Assembly: GCA_038198775.1 (NCBI GenBank)
Contig: JBBPZV010000044.1
Coordinates: 186,001-250,000 of the forward strand
DNA length: 64,000 nt
Direction of reading: 5' to 3'
Source of the DNA: JACCYJ01 sp038198775
GTDB lineage: Bacteria > Actinomycetota > Actinomycetes > Propionibacteriales > Nocardioidaceae
Shown: positions 15,843 through 24,296 of the stretch, piece after piece
Position numbering within the stretch: position 1 is the first letter of the stretch
How the letters are laid out: each line of letters begins with the position of its first letter
Made by a program: the position numbers and the translations under genes
Notes under the pieces: model-generated
Databases searched by the model: none
What the model saw: the letters and a program-made list of their open reading frames with translations, nothing else
Told to the model about the DNA's origin: nothing

Positions 15843-17123
15843 TCAGCGTACTTCCCGGCGAGGGGTTCCACGGCGTGGCGCCAAATCCAACGCCAACCGC
15901 CACGCCTCCTGCTGGCCGCGGAAGTCGGCGCGGGCGGCCACGGGGCCGCTGGGAAGGTCGATTCGGACACTGGCCAGGCGCAGCATGCGTTGTACGGGTC
16001 CGCGCGAGAGCCGGATCGACTGGATCTTTGAGCGGGGGACCGCGTCGGTCCTTCGCGTCAACAGCCCCCGAGTCGTGACCACGGTCTCCTGGTCGAAGCC
16101 GATGCCCAACCGCGACCGGGTCAACGGAGCCAGCAACCACGCCCGGGCAGGAGCGGGCACCAGCCGGACGCTCACCGGATCGCACCCGGACAGCATCCGG
16201 ATCAGCTCAAGGGCCTCGGCGCGTGGTGCCACCGGCACCAATGTGCCGGCAGGCCGCTCACCGTCGGCCCCAGGCTGGACTCCGGCCACCGTGATGTCGA
16301 CCCGCACCCAGTCGAGTGCCGACCACAAGACCGGCTCGAGGAGTACGAAGCCTGCGATCCTGCCGACGGGCACGGTCTGCGTCCTGACGGCGAACAGCCC
16401 CGAGCGCACCCGCAGGACCCGCCCGGACTCGCGCACGGTGAAGCCGGAGAAGGCCGCGAAGCCGCGGAACACCACTGCGACAACACCCAGGACCGCGCCG
16501 GCCACGACGACGAATCCCACCGTCGTCCCCGCGGTCGCGGTGGCCGCGACACCGGTCAGGGCGCCGCCGGTGGCGGCGGCGAACCCCCTGCTCAGGAACT
16601 GGCTTCCCAACAACCGCCATCTCCTCACCGCGAACAGGACCGGCTCGGACCCGAGCGGCTCGACCTGGTCTCGTGACCCGGCGAATGGACCGAGCAGCTG
16701 GCGGCGCAGGTCGATCGCCTGGGCGACCCTGAGATAGGCCAGCCGAGCGGCCGGACCACCACCCGCGGTCTCCAGCGACAGCTCGGCCATGCCGAAGATC
16801 CGACCGAGCAGGGGTTGCTGCAGCTCGACGGCTTGCAGCCGCGAGATGGCGATGCGTCGCGACTGCCGACGCAGGACGCCGGACTCGATGAGTATCTCCT
16901 CGGCGTTGATCCGGTAGCGGGTGAACCACCACGACACTCCGCCCAGCCCCAGCCCGGCCATCAGCACCACCCCACCGGACAGTGCGACCTCCCGCGAGTC
17001 GATGCCGTTCCAGCCGTTGTGGACCAGCCAGCCCAACCAGGCCACGACGAACACTCCGCTTCGCAGCAGCGGTGAAAGCGGGTGCAGTCGGTGGATGTCC
17101 TCGCCGCCGGGCCCGGCGTTCAC
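15843..17123 (-). CDS. Bacterial PH-domain (DUF304/bPH_2) membrane protein, long
   Basis: A 426-residue YdbT-like membrane protein. Two N-terminal helices (VFVVAWLGWLV and VVLMAGLGLGGVSWWF) precede a bPH_2 unit (RYRINAEEILIESGVLRRQ and SRRIAISRLQAVELQQP). Another helical hairpin and two further bPH_2 units follow (SGFTVRESGRVLRVRSGLF; TVVTTRGLLTRRTDAVPRSK). The GTG at 17123 overlaps the stop of the short PH gene by 4 nt. Such pairs are widespread in Gram-positive bacteria; the role is unknown, with membrane-stress or secretion functions suggested for relatives. Confidence 0.87.
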   Translation of the reverse strand: MNAGPGGEDIHRLHPLSPLLRSGVFVVAWLGWLVHNGWNGIDSREVALSGGVVLMAGLGLGGVSWWFTRYRINAEEILIESGVLRRQSRRIAISRLQAVELQQPLLGRIFGMAELSLETAGGGPAARLAYLRVAQAIDLRRQLLGPFAGSRDQVEPLGSEPVLFAVRRWRLLGSQFLSRGFAAATGGALTGVAATATAGTTVGFVVVAGAVLGVVAVVFRGFAAFSGFTVRESGRVLRVRSGLFAVRTQTVPVGRIAGFVLLEPVLWSALDWVRVDITVAGVQPGADGERPAGTLVPVAPRAEALELIRMLSGCDPVSVRLVPAPARAWLLAPLTRSRLGIGFDQETVVTTRGLLTRRTDAVPRSKIQSIRLSRGPVQRMLRLASVRIDLPSGPVAARADFRGQQEAWRLALDLAPRRGTPRREVR

Positions 17124-17608
17124 AGCCCGGACGCCTGCGCCTGCCCCTGCGTCGTCAACCGGTCGCGCAAGCGGGCCGCCTCCGCCGGTACCAACCCGGG
17201 AATCCGGGCTCGGGTGTCCGGCGCCGCCGTGTGCAGGTGGACGGTGGCGATGCCGATCCGCCGTTGCAGCGGACCAGCGGTGACGTCGACGAGCTGCATG
17301 CGACCGTACGGCACCACCTCACAGCGCAAGAAGGCGACGCCCCGGCGGACCAGCAGGTCATCGTCGCGTTCGGCGTACCTCCACGAGGCCGCGTTGCGGG
17401 CGACCAGCGGCCAGCTTGTCAGAGCCCCGGCGAGTACGGCCGGCAGCCCGAACCGCAACACATCCGGGCCGCCGCCGAGAACGCGTACGACGATCAGGAC
17501 ACCGGCCGCGAGGACTGCGGTGAGGACCACCAGCAGCCGTCGCAGGACTGCGAGTCGGGGACTGACCGGCACCCAGGGGCTCCCAGGGACCTCGAACAGA
17601 TCCTCCAC
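17120..17608 (-). CDS. Bacterial PH-domain membrane protein, short (YdbS-like)
   Basis: A 162-residue partner of the long PH protein: two hydrophobic segments (LLVVLTAVLAAGVLIVV and FGLPAVLAGALTSWPLV) followed by one bPH_2 domain (WRYAERDDDLLVRRGVAFL, MQLVDVTAGPLQRRIGIATV). It starts at GTG 17608, 7 nt after TAACCT, so it probably opens a leaderless transcript that continues through the long PH gene, DUF2520, panC and lysS. No catalytic residues are expected. Confidence 0.85.
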   Translation of the reverse strand: MEDLFEVPGSPWVPVSPRLAVLRRLLVVLTAVLAAGVLIVVRVLGGGPDVLRFGLPAVLAGALTSWPLVARNAASWRYAERDDDLLVRRGVAFLRCEVVPYGRMQLVDVTAGPLQRRIGIATVHLHTAAPDTRARIPGLVPAEAARLRDRLTTQGQAQASGL

Positions 17609-17615
17609 CCCGCCC

Positions 17616-17621
17616 AGGTTA
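17616..17621 (-). promoter_or_regulatory. -10 box of the PH-panC-lysS run (leaderless)
   Basis: TAACCT on the minus strand, 7 nt before the GTG at 17608. It lies in the 21-bp gap after the upstream solute-binding protein gene, so it gives the PH-panC-lysS run its own start. Confidence 0.5.
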
Positions 17622-17629
17622 CGGGGGAG

Positions 17630-18592
17630 TCAGATCAGGCCCTTGCCCGACAGGTACTCCTTGGCGACGTCAGCGGCCTGCTGCCGGTCAACGTCGACCT
17701 TGGCGTTCAACGCCGCCAGGTCGTCGGTGGTCAGCGTCTCGGAGAGCTTGTTGAGCAGGGCCTCGACGTCGGGGTTCTGCTGCAAGAACTCGGAGTTGAC
17801 CGCGGGGATGAGGTTCTGTGCCGGCTGGATGCCCTTGTCGTCCTTGAGCAGCACCAGCCCCAGCTGGTCGAGGCTGGCGTCGGTGGTGCCGGTCTCTCCG
17901 AGCTGTGACTCGCCCTGGGTCACCGAGTCCTTGGTCTGTTGCGTTCCGTAGCCGGTGGGCACGATCTTGGCGATGTTCATGCCGTAGACCTTGGTGAGCC
18001 CGCCCTCGCAGTCGTCTCTGCCCTTGCAGTCCGGGGCGGCAGCCAAAGTGACGGGCTGGTTCAGAGCTGCCAGGTCGGACAGCGTGGTGAGGTTGTTGCT
18101 GGTGGCGTAGTCCTTGGTCACGAAGAACGCGTTCTGGTCCGTGGCCTTCGACGGTTCGAGCATGGTGATCCCGGCCTTGGACGCGAGCGGCTCGAGCTGG
18201 GCAACCGCCTGCTGCGGGCTGTGGGTCGCGAACGGCTGGTTCTCTCCGTTGAGCTGGTCGGCGATCCCCGCGACGTACTCCGGCACAAGGTCGATCCGGC
18301 CCTTCTCGAGGCCCGGCAGGTAGAGGTCCCGGGTGTCGACGAGGTTGACGTCGACGGTGTACCCGGCGTGCTCGAGCACCTGCTTGTACATCTCGGCCAT
18401 GATCTTCATCTCGGTGAAGTTCTGGCCGGACATGGTGACCGCGCCCTTGTCCGCCGAACCGCTCGACGCTCCGCTGCTCCCGCCCGAGGACAGTCCGCTG
18501 GAGCCGCCTCCGCCGCAGGCCGCCGCCACAAGGAGCGCCGACGCCGCGAGCAGCGCCGAGGCGTTCCTGCGCAAAGTGGAGTGAGTGCCCAT
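17630..18592 (-). CDS. Osmoprotectant ABC transporter substrate-binding lipoprotein
   Basis: A 320-residue OpuAC/ProX-like (quaternary amine) binding protein. An N-terminal signal peptide ends in a lipobox with Cys26 (LLVAAACG), a Gly/Ser linker follows, then the mature domain (MSGQNFTEMKIMAEMYKQVL, LPGLEKGRIDLVPEY). It should capture glycine betaine, choline or a similar osmolyte outside the membrane and deliver it to the two permeases encoded upstream. It is separated from them by 137 bp, which holds a possible -35 (TTGACG, 18668-18663) but no clear -10. An SD-like AAGGCGG lies about 10 nt before the ATG. Confidence 0.92.
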   Translation of the reverse strand: MGTHSTLRRNASALLAASALLVAAACGGGGSSGLSSGGSSGASSGSADKGAVTMSGQNFTEMKIMAEMYKQVLEHAGYTVDVNLVDTRDLYLPGLEKGRIDLVPEYVAGIADQLNGENQPFATHSPQQAVAQLEPLASKAGITMLEPSKATDQNAFFVTKDYATSNNLTTLSDLAALNQPVTLAAAPDCKGRDDCEGGLTKVYGMNIAKIVPTGYGTQQTKDSVTQGESQLGETGTTDASLDQLGLVLLKDDKGIQPAQNLIPAVNSEFLQQNPDVEALLNKLSETLTTDDLAALNAKVDVDRQQAADVAKEYLSGKGLI

Positions 18593-18729
18593 AACGGTGC
18601 ACCGCCTTCTGTGTCCCGCGGATCTCCTCCGCGCGTGTCCGGATCGGCACCTTGGGCGCCTTCGTCAACCTCAGCACGGCTGGCGCTCCACCGCAAGCCG
18701 GGGCACGGCGTTGCCGCATTACGGTTCGG

Positions 18730-19467
18730 TTACGCCGCCAGTGGTTCGGCGCCTGTGGCTGCGGCACGTGAGGACAGCCGATGAGCGCGGCGTACGGGGT
18801 CCGACAGCCGCTCGACCACGGCGGCAACTGCTTCGAGGCCGAGCGCGACGACCGCCACCACGATGGCGCCGCCGACCACCCGGTCGGAGTCGCTGTTGCG
18901 GAAGCCGAGCGTGATCGTGTTGCCCAGTCCCGGCCCGGCAACCAGGGCCGCAATGGTGGCCGTCGCCCACACCTGGACCAGCGCGAGCCGCAGACCGGTA
19001 ACGATCAGCGGCAGCGCCAGCGGCAGTTCCACCCGGCGGAACAGGCCCGCGCCGCTCATGCCCATCCCCCGCGCCGCTTCGACGATCTCGCGGTCCACCT
19101 CACGCATGCCGACGTAGGCGTTGGTGATGATCGGCGGCAGCGCGAACAGGATCAGCGAAACCAGGGTCGCCAGCCCCGCCCGGCCGTACGGCCCCAGCTG
19201 CCCCGAGCCGAGCGCCCCGACGGACAGCAGCACCAAGACGGCGAACGTTGGAACGGCTCGACCGATGTTGGACACGTTGATGGCCAGCGCACCGCCCTTG
19301 CCCAGGTGGCCCAGCCACAACGCCACGGGAAGTCCCAGTGCTGTGGCCGCGACGAGGCTGGTGAGAGTGAGGAGGATCTGCTCCACCAGCTGCTGCCCGA
19401 GACCGTCCACGCCGCTCCAGTGGGAGCCATCGGCCAGCCATCGCAAGGCCGAGAGGATCAGGTCCAT
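18730..19467 (-). CDS. Osmoprotectant ABC transporter permease (second)
   Basis: A 245-residue BPD-type permease with about six helices and the EAA loop EIVEAARGMGMSGAGLFRRV, which docks on the ATPase. It resembles OpuCD/OsmW-like quaternary amine permeases. The ATG at 19467 lies 4 bp after the stop of the first permease gene, so the two are co-translated. The longer in-frame extension upstream is out of register with the first permease and is rejected. It forms the membrane channel with the first permease. Confidence 0.92.
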   Translation of the reverse strand: MDLILSALRWLADGSHWSGVDGLGQQLVEQILLTLTSLVAATALGLPVALWLGHLGKGGALAINVSNIGRAVPTFAVLVLLSVGALGSGQLGPYGRAGLATLVSLILFALPPIITNAYVGMREVDREIVEAARGMGMSGAGLFRRVELPLALPLIVTGLRLALVQVWATATIAALVAGPGLGNTITLGFRNSDSDRVVGGAIVVAVVALGLEAVAAVVERLSDPVRRAHRLSSRAAATGAEPLAA

Positions 19468-19471
19468 CTGC

Positions 19472-20167
19472 TCACCTACCGACTCTCGTCCACGGGGTGA
19501 GCAGTCGCTGCACTCCCAGCAGGCCCATGTCCAAGACGACCGCCAGCGCGACGCACAGCACGCTCGCGGCCAAGATCTCCGCCTTGAAGTCGGTGTTGAC
19601 ACCGTCTGCAAGCAGGTTTCCGAGTCCACCGTGGCCGATGATCGAGCCCACCGTCGTCAGCGCGACGGTCGAGACCGTCGCAACCCGAAGGCCGGCCATC
19701 GCAACCGGCATCGCCAACGGGAACTCGATCCGAAAGAGCATCCGCAGGCTGCTGTAGCCCAGCCCCGCGGCCGCCTCCACGACGTCGTCCGGGACCGCGC
19801 GCAGCCCGGCCAGGATCTGGCGCACGAGGATGGTGAGCGAGTACAGCGCCAAGCCGATGACCACGGTCGTCGTGGTCAAGAACGTGAACGGGACCAGCAG
19901 CGAGAACAAGGCGAGCGAGGGGATCGTGTAGATCACAGTCGTCAACCCGAGCAGCAGGCCCTCGAGGCGGGTGAAGCGACGTGCCAGCAGTGCCAACGGG
20001 ACCGCTACCGCCAGACCCAGTGCCACGGCCAGTGCGGTGATCCCCAGATGGGACACGGTGGCGTCCCGCAGCTCCGGCCACCGATCCCGGTAGTAGTCGG
20101 CGCAGACCCAGTGGTTGACGGTGAAGCTGTAGCACGACGGCTGCGCGACGGCCGCGGGTAGGGTCAC
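19472..20167 (-). CDS. Osmoprotectant ABC transporter permease (first)
   Basis: A 231-residue BPD-type permease: short N-terminal part (CYSFTVNHWVCADYYRDRW), about five to six helices, and the EAA loop DVVEAAAGLGYSSLRMLFRI. The N-terminal NxW-C-xY pattern is typical of this family, which supports the GTG start at 20167. The message is probably leaderless: TACGGT lies 7 nt upstream, inside the first codons of the divergent ATPase gene. Only 3 bp separate the two start codons. Works with the second permease, the binding protein and the divergent ATPase. Confidence 0.92.
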   Translation of the reverse strand: MTLPAAVAQPSCYSFTVNHWVCADYYRDRWPELRDATVSHLGITALAVALGLAVAVPLALLARRFTRLEGLLLGLTTVIYTIPSLALFSLLVPFTFLTTTTVVIGLALYSLTILVRQILAGLRAVPDDVVEAAAGLGYSSLRMLFRIEFPLAMPVAMAGLRVATVSTVALTTVGSIIGHGGLGNLLADGVNTDFKAEILAASVLCVALAVVLDMGLLGVQRLLTPWTRVGR

Positions 20168-20180
20168 GCCATGGACCGTA
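20159..20180. promoter_or_regulatory. Interlocked divergent leaderless promoters of the osmolyte transporter
   Basis: Plus strand -10 TAGGGT (20159-20164), 6 nt, ATG 20171. Minus strand -10 TACGGT (20180-20175), 7 nt, GTG 20167. Each -10 lies inside the first codons of the opposite gene and the two predicted starts are 4 bp apart, so two RNA polymerases could not occupy the site together. Confidence 0.55.
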
Positions 20181-21370
20181 CCGAAGATCCGATGATCTCA
20201 CTGGACGGCGTCGGGAAGACGTACCCGGACGGCACGGTCGCCGTGGAGGAGCTCGATCTGGACGTCCCGCGCGGATCACTGGTCGTATTGGTCGGTCCTT
20301 CAGGCTGCGGGAAGTCCACGACGCTGAAGATGGTCAACCGCCTCATCGAGCCGACGACCGGCCGGATCTTCCTCGAGGGCCAAGACGTCACCGACTCGAA
20401 CCCGGTCGAGCTGCGGCGGCGGATGGGGTACGTGATCCAGCAGATCGGGTTGTTCCCGCACCAGACGATCCGCACCAACGTCGGTACGGTCCCGGCAATG
20501 ATCGGCTGGAGCCGCGAACAAGTCCGCTCGCGTACCGATGAGCTTCTGGAGCTCGTCGGGCTCGAGACCGGGGTGTACGCCGATCGCTATCCACACCAGC
20601 TCTCCGGAGGTCAGCGCCAGCGGGTCGGCGTGGCTCGGGCGCTGGCCGCGGACCCTCCGGTGCTGTTGATGGACGAGCCGTTCGGCGCGGTCGACCCGGT
20701 CGTGCGTAACCGGCTGCAGGACGAGTTCCGCCGGTTGCAGACCGATCTGGGCAAGACCGTCCTGTTCGTCACCCACGACATCGAGGAGGCCGTACGGATA
20801 GGGGACCGAGTGGCGGTCTTCGCCGACGGAGGTCGACTGGCGCAGTACGACACCCCGGCGCAGGTGCTGGGAGCCCCGGCCGACGAGTTCGTAGCGTCGT
20901 TCGTGGGAGCAGACCGGGGGCTGCGGCGGCTGGCCGTGACCGCCATCGAGGACAGCGACCTGGTCCATCCCCCGGTGGTCGGAGTCGATGACACGCTGCA
21001 AGGTGCTGCCCGGACGTTGATTGCCAACGACGCCAGATGGGCCGTCGTCCTCGATGCCCAAGAACATTTGCAGGGGTGGGTCTCGGCCGACCAGCTGCGC
21101 GGTGCCGCCCACCCGAACGCGACGACCGTGGCAGAGGTGGCTCGGCGCATGGCGGCCTTCGTCTCGCGCGACGCCCCGCTCAAAGAGGCGCTGTCGATGA
21201 TGCTGCACCACGACGCCGGCTGGGTCGCCGTTCTCGACGGCCCCCGACTGGCAGGCGTCCTGACACCGGACAGCCTGCATGCGGCGCTGCGCAGATCGGT
21301 GCACGCCGACGACGCCGGCGTCGGTGTCGACGAGGTCGAGCTTGACCAGGCCGGACCGGTTCGGGTCTAG
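20171..21370 (+). CDS. Osmoprotectant ABC transporter ATPase with CBS domains
   Basis: A 399-residue glycine betaine/choline-type ATPase: Walker A GPSGCGKST (42-50), Q-loop in GYVIQQIGLFPHQT, signature QLSGGQRQRVGVARAL, Walker B VLLMDEPFGAVDP, and a C-terminal tandem CBS region (QGAARTLIANDARWAVVLDA; LKEALSMMLHHDAGWVAVLDG). In OpuA such CBS domains sense ionic strength, and in some relatives they bind c-di-AMP, which is notable because disA is present in this window. ATG 20171 is favoured by the TAGGGT box 6 nt upstream; ATG 20192 is an alternative. Divergent from the permeases. Confidence 0.93.
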   Translation: MDRTEDPMISLDGVGKTYPDGTVAVEELDLDVPRGSLVVLVGPSGCGKSTTLKMVNRLIEPTTGRIFLEGQDVTDSNPVELRRRMGYVIQQIGLFPHQTIRTNVGTVPAMIGWSREQVRSRTDELLELVGLETGVYADRYPHQLSGGQRQRVGVARALAADPPVLLMDEPFGAVDPVVRNRLQDEFRRLQTDLGKTVLFVTHDIEEAVRIGDRVAVFADGGRLAQYDTPAQVLGAPADEFVASFVGADRGLRRLAVTAIEDSDLVHPPVVGVDDTLQGAARTLIANDARWAVVLDAQEHLQGWVSADQLRGAAHPNATTVAEVARRMAAFVSRDAPLKEALSMMLHHDAGWVAVLDGPRLAGVLTPDSLHAALRRSVHADDAGVGVDEVELDQAGPVRV

Positions 21371-21376
21371 CTCGGC

Positions 21377-21982
21377 TCAGGCCTGCTTGCGGGCCGCCAG
21401 CTTTCGGGCCGCGGCAGCCTGCGCCTCCCAGTCCAGCAGGTCCTCGACGCCGGGATCCTGCCGGCCGTACCAGAACGCCAGGGACTCGCCGGTCAGCGTC
21501 TGCTGCTCGTCAAGGTCACCGGACAGCTTGGCTACCCGCGACTCCAACTCTGCCATCCGGGCGCGCAGTGCCGTCGCCCGCTCGGCCTCTCGTCGCGCGA
21601 GCGCCTCGGTGCTGCGCAGCCGACGCGTGGCGGCGCCAAGGTTGCCGCGCAGCTCGGCGATCGCGGAGTCCCGCGACGCGAGGCGGGCCACCATGGCCGA
21701 CGCGAACTCGTCCTGCTCCTCGACCCGAGCGGCGAATACGCCGGCGTACTGCTGAGCCAACGCCGCCCGGTCCCTCGCAGCGGCTCGCCGGGTCATGGCG
21801 TGGTCGTTGCTGAGAATGCGGGCGGCCGCCACCCCGGCGAGGTACGCCCCGATCGCCGCTGCGGACAGCATGAGGCGCTCTGCGCGCAGCACAGCGGCTA
21901 CCAGCAGCAAACCGGCGAGCAGCAGCAGGCCGACGGAGGTCCAGGCGCGGGCGCTGCGGGCGCGACGACGGTTCACGCTCAT
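21377..21982 (-). CDS. Membrane-anchored coiled-coil protein
   Basis: A 201-residue protein with two adjoining N-terminal hydrophobic segments (SVGLLLLAGLLLVAAVL and LSAAAIGAYLAGVAAARIL), then a long charged helix rich in Ala, Arg and Glu (RLRSTEALARREAERATALR and following), predicted coiled coil, about residues 65-160. The conserved end reads FWYGRQDPGVEDLLDWEAQ. Proteins of this type recur beside the folate/ftsH block in actinomycetes; the function is unknown and a scaffold role is only a guess. ATG 21982 follows TAACCT by 6 nt. Confidence 0.78.
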   Translation of the reverse strand: MSVNRRRARSARAWTSVGLLLLAGLLLVAAVLRAERLMLSAAAIGAYLAGVAAARILSNDHAMTRRAAARDRAALAQQYAGVFAARVEEQDEFASAMVARLASRDSAIAELRGNLGAATRRLRSTEALARREAERATALRARMAELESRVAKLSGDLDEQQTLTGESLAFWYGRQDPGVEDLLDWEAQAAAARKLAARKQA

Positions 21983-21988
21983 GGCCCC

Positions 21989-21994
21989 AGGTTA
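21989..21994 (-). promoter_or_regulatory. -10 box of the coiled-coil protein gene (leaderless)
   Basis: TAACCT on the minus strand, 6 nt before the ATG at 21982. It separates this gene transcriptionally from the DUF3180 gene, whose stop is at 21999. Confidence 0.5.
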
Positions 21995-21998
21995 GGCG

Positions 21999-22511
21999 TC
22001 ACCGTCCGGAGTTGCCCGAAGCCACGCCGCCACCGCCGCCCGCTTCGTCTGGGTCATCCGGGTCGGAAGGCACCCGGCACGCCCGCTCGAGCAGCAGCCC
22101 TCCCGCCATCACCCCAACCGACACCAGGGCCGCCACCAGGGAATGGGTCACGCGTTCTCGGGGCAGGGCGGCATTCAAGACATCGGTGAAGCTCAGCGCA
22201 TAGCCGAGGTAGGCGCCCGCTACCGCGGCGCCGACCAGGCCGCTGGACTTGCCCAGGACGAGGAGGTTGACCGCCCGATGCGGGTCGATGCGTTCCCGGC
22301 GCTGATGGATGGTCCGGTACGTGGCACGAGCCAGTGCCAGCAGGACTATCGCAAACACCGCCAGCGTCAGTGGTGCCGCCCAGCTGACCGCCGGGGCGAC
22401 ACCGCCGCCGCGCTCGATCAGGGGACGTACGACTCCACCGCCGGCCAGGCCGACGAGCGCGATCACCGCCAGCGCCGAGGCCGCTGTCGGTCGCAGCTGA
22501 CGATCGCTCAC
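21999..22511 (-). CDS. DUF3180 membrane protein
   Basis: A 170-residue protein with four hydrophobic segments and the DUF3180 pattern, including TYRTIHQRRERIDPHRAVN and LVLGKSSGLVGAAVAGAYLGYAL. The C-terminus is acidic and Gly-rich. It follows folK by 13 bp, a conserved actinobacterial neighbour of the folate genes; no function is known. I use the GTG at 22511, since the longer frame would run back into folK. Confidence 0.87.
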   Translation of the reverse strand: MSDRQLRPTAASALAVIALVGLAGGGVVRPLIERGGGVAPAVSWAAPLTLAVFAIVLLALARATYRTIHQRRERIDPHRAVNLLVLGKSSGLVGAAVAGAYLGYALSFTDVLNAALPRERVTHSLVAALVSVGVMAGGLLLERACRVPSDPDDPDEAGGGGGVASGNSGR

Positions 22512-22524
22512 GGCAGCGTCGTTC

Positions 22525-23097
22525 TCAGACGCCCAGGTCGAGGTCTTCACGCCGCCGGATGCCGGACTCGTCGACGGTGGCGATCAGCTCGGCGACGCTG
22601 CGCCCTCGCAGTCGCGCCCGCGGGTCGAGGTCCAGCCACGGCCGCAGCACGAAGGCGCGCTCATGGGCGCGGGGGTGGGGGAGCGCGAGTTCAGCGTCGT
22701 CGGAGACCCGCTCCCCGACGACGATGAGGTCGACGTCCAAGGTCCTGGGCGCCCTTGCCGCTGCCTGTCCCGACGGCCGCTCCCGTCCGAACGCGTCCTC
22801 GACGGCGCGGCAGCGATCGAGCAGCGTGTGCACCGAAAGCGTGGTGTCGATCATCAGCACCGCGTTGAGGAAGTCAGACGATCCCTCGGCGGCGTCGACC
22901 GGTGCCGTCTCGTAGACCGGTGAGACGTCCACCAATGTGACGCCGGGGGTGTCCGCGAGGGCGTTGACGGCCCCTTGCAGCGTCGCCAACCGCTCCCCGA
23001 GGTTCGAGCCGAGAGAGAGCACCGCCGTCCGGATGGGGCGGAGGTCGCCGGTCATGGTGTCGGCGTCGCGGATGTGCGGGTTAGGTGTCTCGGTCAC
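22525..23097 (-). CDS. folK: 6-hydroxymethyl-7,8-dihydropterin pyrophosphokinase
   Basis: A 190-residue HPPK, which transfers pyrophosphate from ATP to the pterin before FolP acts. SLGSNLGERLATLQ (N-terminal loop), SPVYETAPV, FLNAVLMIDT, FGRERPSGQ and RTLDVDLIVVG are all present. The GTG at 23097 overlaps folB by 4 nt (GTGA). The N-terminal 20 or so residues before the conserved strand are variable, so a later start is possible. Part of folE-folP-folB-folK. Confidence 0.95.
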   Translation of the reverse strand: MTETPNPHIRDADTMTGDLRPIRTAVLSLGSNLGERLATLQGAVNALADTPGVTLVDVSPVYETAPVDAAEGSSDFLNAVLMIDTTLSVHTLLDRCRAVEDAFGRERPSGQAAARAPRTLDVDLIVVGERVSDDAELALPHPRAHERAFVLRPWLDLDPRARLRGRSVAELIATVDESGIRRREDLDLGV

Positions 23098-23456
23098 GGG
23101 CAGCTCCGCTCGATGGTCACGGCAACGTCGCTGAACGCTACTGCCAGCGGCGCCTCCGGCTTGTGCACGGTGACGCTGACCCGCCTCACCGGCGCCGGGA
23201 GCAGGCAGAGCTCGGCGACACGCTCGGCGAGCGTCTCCAGCAGGTCCACCGGGTCGTTGGCGACTGCGCGATGGACGTCGGCGGCCACGGCACCGTAGTC
23301 GACGCTCAGCGCCAAGTCGTCGGCGGCCGCGGCCGGGAGGGTGTCGAGCTCGAGGGTGATGTCGACCACGAAGCGCTGGCCGCGCCGGCGCTCCTCGGCG
23401 TGGACACCGTGGTGCCCGAACACCTCTAGCCCGCTGATGGTGAGCCGGTCAGCCAC
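23094..23456 (-). CDS. folB: Dihydroneopterin aldolase
   Basis: A 120-residue FolB, converting dihydroneopterin to hydroxymethyl-dihydropterin and glycolaldehyde. GLEVFGHHGVHAEERRRGQ carries the conserved Glu, and VTVHKPEAPL the catalytic Lys. The GTG at 23456 overlaps the folP stop by 8 nt; a longer in-frame start would lie within folP and adds non-conserved residues. Works as a tetramer or octamer in the family. Confidence 0.94.
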   Translation of the reverse strand: MADRLTISGLEVFGHHGVHAEERRRGQRFVVDITLELDTLPAAAADDLALSVDYGAVAADVHRAVANDPVDLLETLAERVAELCLLPAPVRRVSVTVHKPEAPLAVAFSDVAVTIERSCP

Positions 23457-24291
23457 GTGCCCACCGCGCGGCGACTTCGACCGCGTCCGCGCTGGGCCGG
23501 GCATCGTGGACCCTGACGCCCCAGACGCCTGAGGACGCAGCGAGGGCGCTCAGCGCCGTCGTGGCGTCGGCGCGCGACTCGACGGGCCGCTCGCCGCCCG
23601 CACCGGTCAGCAGCTCGCCGAGAAAGCGCTTGCGGCTGGCACCGACGAGGACGGGAAGTCCCAGCGCGACGAGCTGGTCGAGGTGGGCCAGCAGCGACCA
23701 GTTGTGGCCGGCGGTCTTGGCGAACCCCAGCCCGGGGTCGACGACGATCCGATCTCCCGCCACGCCGGCCGCGAGCGCCGCGGCGACCCGCCTGCGCAGC
23801 TCGGTGCAGACCTCGGCGACCACGTCGTCGTAGCGAGCAAGGTCTTGCATCGTGGCCGAGTGCGCCCGCCAGTGCATCAAGATGATCGGGGCGCCGACGC
23901 GCGCCGCCAGCGGAAGCATTCCGGGGTCTGCGCACCCCCCTGACACGTCGTTGACTGCCGCGGCGCCGGCGTCCAGACACGGTTCGGCGACGCCTGCGCG
24001 CATCGTGTCGATCGACACGGTCACGCCCGCGGCGACCAGGGCGCGGACAACCGGCAGCACCCGGCGCAGCTCCTCTGCGGCGGACACCCGGGCGGCTCCG
24101 GGACGGGTCGACTCCCCTCCCACGTCGACGATGTCGGCGCCGTCCTCGACCAGCCCGAGGCCGTGCGCGAGTGCCGCGTCGGGGGCGACCCATCGCCCTC
24201 CGTCGGAGAAGGAGTCCGGGGTCACGTTGAGGATGCCTACAACCAGGCAGCGGCCAGGCGCCGGAAGGCCCTGCACCACCGTCGCCGCCAT
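23449..24291 (-). CDS. folP: Dihydropteroate synthase
   Basis: A 280-residue DHPS, the sulfonamide target, which couples p-aminobenzoate to the pterin pyrophosphate. VGILNVTPDSFSDGG and DIVDVGGESTRPGA are the signature motifs; VSIDTMRAGVAEPCLDAGA, NDVSGG, VDPGLGFAKTAGHN and VGASRKRFLG (SRKxF loop) follow. The ATG at 24291 lies 5 bp after the folE stop. The conserved barrel begins within about 17 residues of this start, so the upstream extension is rejected. Confidence 0.96.
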   Translation of the reverse strand: MAATVVQGLPAPGRCLVVGILNVTPDSFSDGGRWVAPDAALAHGLGLVEDGADIVDVGGESTRPGAARVSAAEELRRVLPVVRALVAAGVTVSIDTMRAGVAEPCLDAGAAAVNDVSGGCADPGMLPLAARVGAPIILMHWRAHSATMQDLARYDDVVAEVCTELRRRVAAALAAGVAGDRIVVDPGLGFAKTAGHNWSLLAHLDQLVALGLPVLVGASRKRFLGELLTGAGGERPVESRADATTALSALAASSGVWGVRVHDARPSADAVEVAARWARG

Positions 24292-24296
24292 GGCGC

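Noticed and set aside
18617..18633. Hairpin CGCGGA/TCCGCG with an SD-like loop upstream of the binding-protein gene
   Set aside because: Short 6-bp stem about 25-40 nt from the start and with another SD nearer; too weak to call a translational switch.
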